Under the pieces are notes generated by a model that was not told the origin of the DNA, did no database searches, and was given only the letters and a program-made list of their open reading frames with translations. The position numbers and the translations under genes were made by a program. 64,000 nt of DNA, taken from contig CM119267.1 in NCBI GenBank assembly GCA_051294375.1, positions 17,276,606-17,340,605 of the forward strand. Reading direction: 5' to 3'. The stretch is from Paraspadella gotoi (taxonomy: Eukaryota > Chaetognatha). Shown here piece by piece: positions 61,355-64,000 of this stretch (within the stretch, counting starts at the first letter, position 1; each line of letters opens with the position of its first letter).

Positions 61355-61730
61355 TGAAACGAGAAGGAAATCAATAAAAGAGAAAAATTTATAAAAAGCA
61401 ATAAAAAGCCTTGTTTATTGTCCACGACTAATGTCTAATCCAAGATATTTTTTTCCCCCCCCTCTCCTCAGCCTTCATCTTTCCCTGCGCTCAAGGAGCA
61501 GAAGTCGACGACGACGTCAAGAACAGAAACGCGGGGAACTTGAGTCGTAACGCTCGCGGTGAGACGCCAAGTCTATCGGTGATTGTGATTCAAATGGCGG
61601 AATTTCGAGTAGCGCCTTCATTTTTCTTTTTTTTCAATGCTTGCTTGCTTCCTTCCTTCCTTCCTTCCTTCCTTCTTTCCTTCCTTCCTTCTTCCTTCCT
61701 TCCTTCCTTTCCTTCCTTCCTTCCTTTCCT

Positions 61731-61762
<32 letters not shown>

Positions 61763-64000
61763 TCCTCTATCCTTACTCTCCCACAGACGACCACAGATCC
61801 GAGGAAGAGAAGAAGATCGACGGGACGATCAAGGAGCAGCTGCAAAAGTCGGAGCTGCAGCGGCTGGAGACACAGTTCTGCGACGAGCGGAACACCACGC
61901 TCAGCATGTTCCAGTTCATTCTCACCTCGGAGTATTCCCAACTGTGCAAACTTCTAGAAATGGCTGAATGTTTTCAGGTTGGCAAGATAAAATTTTGGAA
62001 GAGGGCAAAGGTTTTTCCTATGAAACCGATTAGGATTTTCTAAACGATCCGATTTTGTCATATTGATAGTAAAGCTTTTATTGAGTTTACATTGTCTTTA
62101 AAAGTTTCCTTTTTTTCTCATCTACATCAGCATTTGTGATCTTTCCGGGTAGTTGTAAGAATAGGGTTTCCCTCACCATTTCTTCTCAAGAGTTGTAATT
62201 GTTTAGCTAAATCAAGATTTATCCATTCATCTCATCGCATCCCACCATGTTTTTTTTTTCCTTCTTTTTACCGCTTCTTTTCTTTTTTTCCGCCATTTTT
62301 TTTCCTTCTGAAATTGAGGTTATCGCTGCGTTTTCTTTCGCCCTTTTTTTCTCCCTGGTGAAAATCGATATATTCTCAGCGGATGAATTCTCCTTCGCCT
62401 TGGCGCGAGTCACCGTCTCAGCCACGCCCATTCTCGGCGCCGAGGGATTCGACGACTACGCCATATTTTTTTTGGCTCGCCTTTGAACCGCGCCTTCGGC
62501 CCTGTGGCGCTATCGAGCAGCGTTCAGTTTTAAGTTGGCGCGGAAGAAAACTAACTCTTTTCGTCGTTGTGTTTGTTCGTCTTTTTAAGCTCGAACATTG
62601 CCATCGCGCGCCACCTAAAAAAATTTCGACCTATTCTAGACCTAATCTAGACCTATTTGATCATATTCGATCCTATACCTATTTGACGATGTCACGTAAT
62701 TCCAAGATTTGAAACCAAAAACTTTCTTGAGATCGGTTTATTTTTTCCCCCGTAAATTATAAACTTGCTGGTTTTAAATGGTACGTCCGATGGTTCTATT
62801 TTGTTCAATGTAGCACAGGGCATTTTATTCTATGAAGCGATTCCTCTTTTTTTTAAAATATTTCTCCGCCACCTGTTGCACCAACCCGCTTCCCCCATAC
62901 GTCAGGAATACCACCGCGAATGCTTCTACATGTACGAGACCCTCATCAAAAGCCTCCAGACCAAAGTGGTGCAACTGAAGCCTCCGCGCCAGTTCCGAGA
63001 GAATATCTTGGAGCCGCGCCCCAAATCAATGCGGGACAAGGCGACCAATCGGACGCCCAAGCCGAGACACAAGCATCGTCATCGCAAGCAACGGGAGGGG
63101 GAAGAGAGGAAGGTGGAGTCGGCGGAAGAGTGGGACGGACCGAACGGATCCGACTGGAGAGAGGGAAATATGGAGTGGCAAGCGCCGGAGCGGAACCTGT
63201 CGCGGAATGCCGGAAGCGTCGACGGTAACTCGGAAAGATTGAAACGAGATCTTGCTAATAGGAATTGAGTTAGAATTGGTGAGGTGGGATCTCGTTTAGT
63301 GATAAGTTTGAATAGTGCCAGCTCGTATGAAAAGGTCCGAGAGTATTTTTTTTTTCTGGCAATGACCAAAGAACACCCTTTGAATCATTTGCGATTGATC
63401 AACTTATTTAAAAAAAAAAAATTGTAAGATTACTTGTTTCACTATGTTGTACTAAATTTCAAAAGCGAGTCAGCGATTTGATTAAAACAACTTATATCGT
63501 CTTGTTAAAACTCTAAGGTTTTAAAATCGTCAGTTAGGATATATCGTCTCGGAAAAGAATTTTTTTTTTCTCTTCGAAAGGTGGAATGGGAGATTATGAA
63601 ATTGTGGCAGCGATTCAAACGTGGTGGGCCGATGGTTTGGGGAAGAGGAGGGAATGTAGAGAAGGGGGTGGGCGTTTAATTTTCTCGTTTAATAACTTAG
63701 TAACTTTAATAACTTTAATAGTTTAGTTAAGATCCTATTTATTAGAAACGATTGGAATCTTGATTTCTTCTCCTTAGCCTCCCTCCAACGAGATCCGTCG
63801 ATACTCGAACGACGACGACTGGACCCATTTACACTGGAGTCGCGTCGTTCACTCCAGCGACCGCTTCAGTATCATCAAGCCCCCAATCATCTGCAGCATC
63901 AACATCAACTGCCGATGCAACATCCGCAACAGCACTCTCCGGAAAATCAACACGTCCCCAAGCATCAACCGGAGCAGCAATTACATCACCCACAGCAACA
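51421..64000 (+). CDS. BAR-domain protein (endophilin/RICH-like), incomplete at the window end
   Basis: Thirteen exons in consistent phase: 51421-51515, 53719-53945, 54021-54405, 54520-54998, 56562-56803, 56947-57050, 57793-57928, 59286-59436, 61043-61219, 61472-61558, 61787-61977, 62906-63224, 63778 onward; at least 938 residues. The start MPKKTEEEKKK is followed by about 370 mostly disordered residues with Asp runs and a Lys/Gly-rich stretch. A BAR-type helical domain spans about 476-800: CNVENSPLEEGLFEVGESFA, FLNPLKEFL, LETQFCDERNTTL and EYHRECFYMYETLIKSL follow endophilin/RICH order. Such domains bind curved membranes in endocytosis or trafficking. A lysine-rich insert (exons 9-10) splits the domain. 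The C-terminus turns basic, then His/Gln-rich. Two oddities: exon 4 reads TAA at 54989-54991 after SAGNK, and its end is repeated eleven times downstream. Exact subfamily unknown; a RhoGAP or SH3 domain could lie beyond the window. Confidence 0.75.
51541..51990. mobile_element. Possible hAT-type terminus and GC-rich element in BAR intron 1
   Basis: Begins CAGGGGCGGCGAGA, like the terminal repeats of hAT elements, followed by GGCCC-rich blocks and an internal pyrimidine tract. The opposite terminus was not found, so only a remnant is claimed. Confidence 0.3.
52065..52180. repeat. CT-rich repeat in BAR intron 1
   Basis: Imperfect CT repeats, followed by an AAAG-rich purine stretch at 52245-52385. 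Confidence 0.85.
53442..53483. other. 11 bp stem hairpin in BAR intron 1
   Basis: GCGCAGTTGAA and its exact reverse complement TTCAACTGCGC, 20-base loop. About 110 bp upstream lies the palindrome GGCGGGGA-T-TCCCCGCC. Probably remnants of a transposable element. Confidence 0.45.
54952..56545 (+). repeat. 11-copy tandem array of an exon end plus 5' splice site
   Basis: Units start at 54952, 55092, 55216, 55350, 55489, 55632, 55772, 55911, 56058, 56199 and 56351 (period 124-152 bp). Each has a conserved block of about 44 bp, aaccatcatggacaagttgt then gagcgccgggaacaag, followed by a splice-donor-like ggtgag, a GA/GGGA-rich stretch and a gatagatagata end. The first unit is the end of BAR exon 4; the array then fills intron 4 up to exon 5 at 56562. 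Confidence 0.9.
57100..57345 (-). repeat. Dispersed ~230 bp repeat, inverted copy in BAR intron 6
   Basis: Reverse complement of the family at 19978-20495: starts ttggtacaaccaatataaaa, with caagataatgacatagcagg in the middle and a variant of cttccctatc at the far end. Confidence 0.75.
59041..59250. repeat. TAAA-rich microsatellite (left arm)
   Basis: Tandem AAAT/TAAA with caat repeats before exon 8; the mirror image is at 59720-59960. Confidence 0.9.
59439..59463. other. Assembly gap, 25 N, near the centre of the inverted repeat
   Basis: Starts two bases after the exon 8 donor (TTTTTGA|gt). Same length as the gap at 9055, so a fixed-size scaffold gap. Confidence 0.99.
60359..60430. repeat. 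GA microsatellite (right arm only at full length)
   Basis: About 33 GA units; the matching left-arm position (58490-58550) is shorter and interrupted. Confidence 0.9.
61271..61352. repeat. AAAG microsatellite in BAR intron 9
   Basis: About 20 AAAG units after the exon 9 donor. Confidence 0.95.
61640..61765. repeat. CCTT/CTTT microsatellite in BAR intron 10
   Basis: CTTC units changing to CTTT units just upstream of the exon 11 acceptor (ctcccacag), probably serving as its pyrimidine tract. Confidence 0.9.

Overview
The window is animal nuclear DNA. Genes are split by GT-AG introns, exons are GC-rich with G/C-ending codons, and introns and spacers are AT-rich and full of GA/CT, AAAG and TAAA microsatellites. 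The gene set (cytosolic HSP90, EGF/Sushi membrane protein, fibrinogen-related secreted protein, endophilin-type BAR protein, OAS-like nucleotidyltransferase, bee-venom-type secreted phospholipase A2, haloalkane-dehalogenase-like enzyme) points to a marine invertebrate. The OAS-like and dehalogenase-like genes make a sponge or another early-branching animal plausible, but that is inference.

Layout: 0.3-2.8 kb holds pieces of an EGF-Sushi-transmembrane gene in permuted order. 2.9-8.4 kb and 9.08-14.5 kb are two copies of one segment, separated by a 25-N gap. Each copy carries, on the minus strand, a group III phospholipase A2 gene and a membrane-anchored dehalogenase-like gene. Copy 2 is largely intact and copy 1 is riddled with indels, so an unmerged haplotype or unpolished contig is likelier than a real duplication. 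15.5-19.7 kb is a minus-strand secreted coiled-coil/fibrinogen-domain gene. 19.7-33.6 kb is a divergent intergenic region rich in GA (left) and CT (right) tracts, with candidate promoter motifs. 33.6-37.1 kb is a plus-strand HMG-box gene, 40.5-41.3 kb an OAS-like gene, 43.5-50.4 kb a complete HSP90 gene with heat-shock elements, TATA box and 5' UTR intron, and 51.4 kb to the window end a BAR-domain gene of at least 13 exons.

The BAR gene holds the two oddest structures: an 11-copy array of about 140 bp units, each repeating an exon end with its 5' splice site, and a roughly 1.5 kb-armed inverted repeat centred on an N gap inside an intron, probably an assembly join. Intron phases were checked by hand for every gene. 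HSP90 and the HMG gene are fully consistent; the BAR gene is phase-consistent apart from one in-frame stop; the fibrinogen-related, PLA2 and OAS-like genes have small frame breaks. The genes look functionally unrelated, as is usual in animal genomes.
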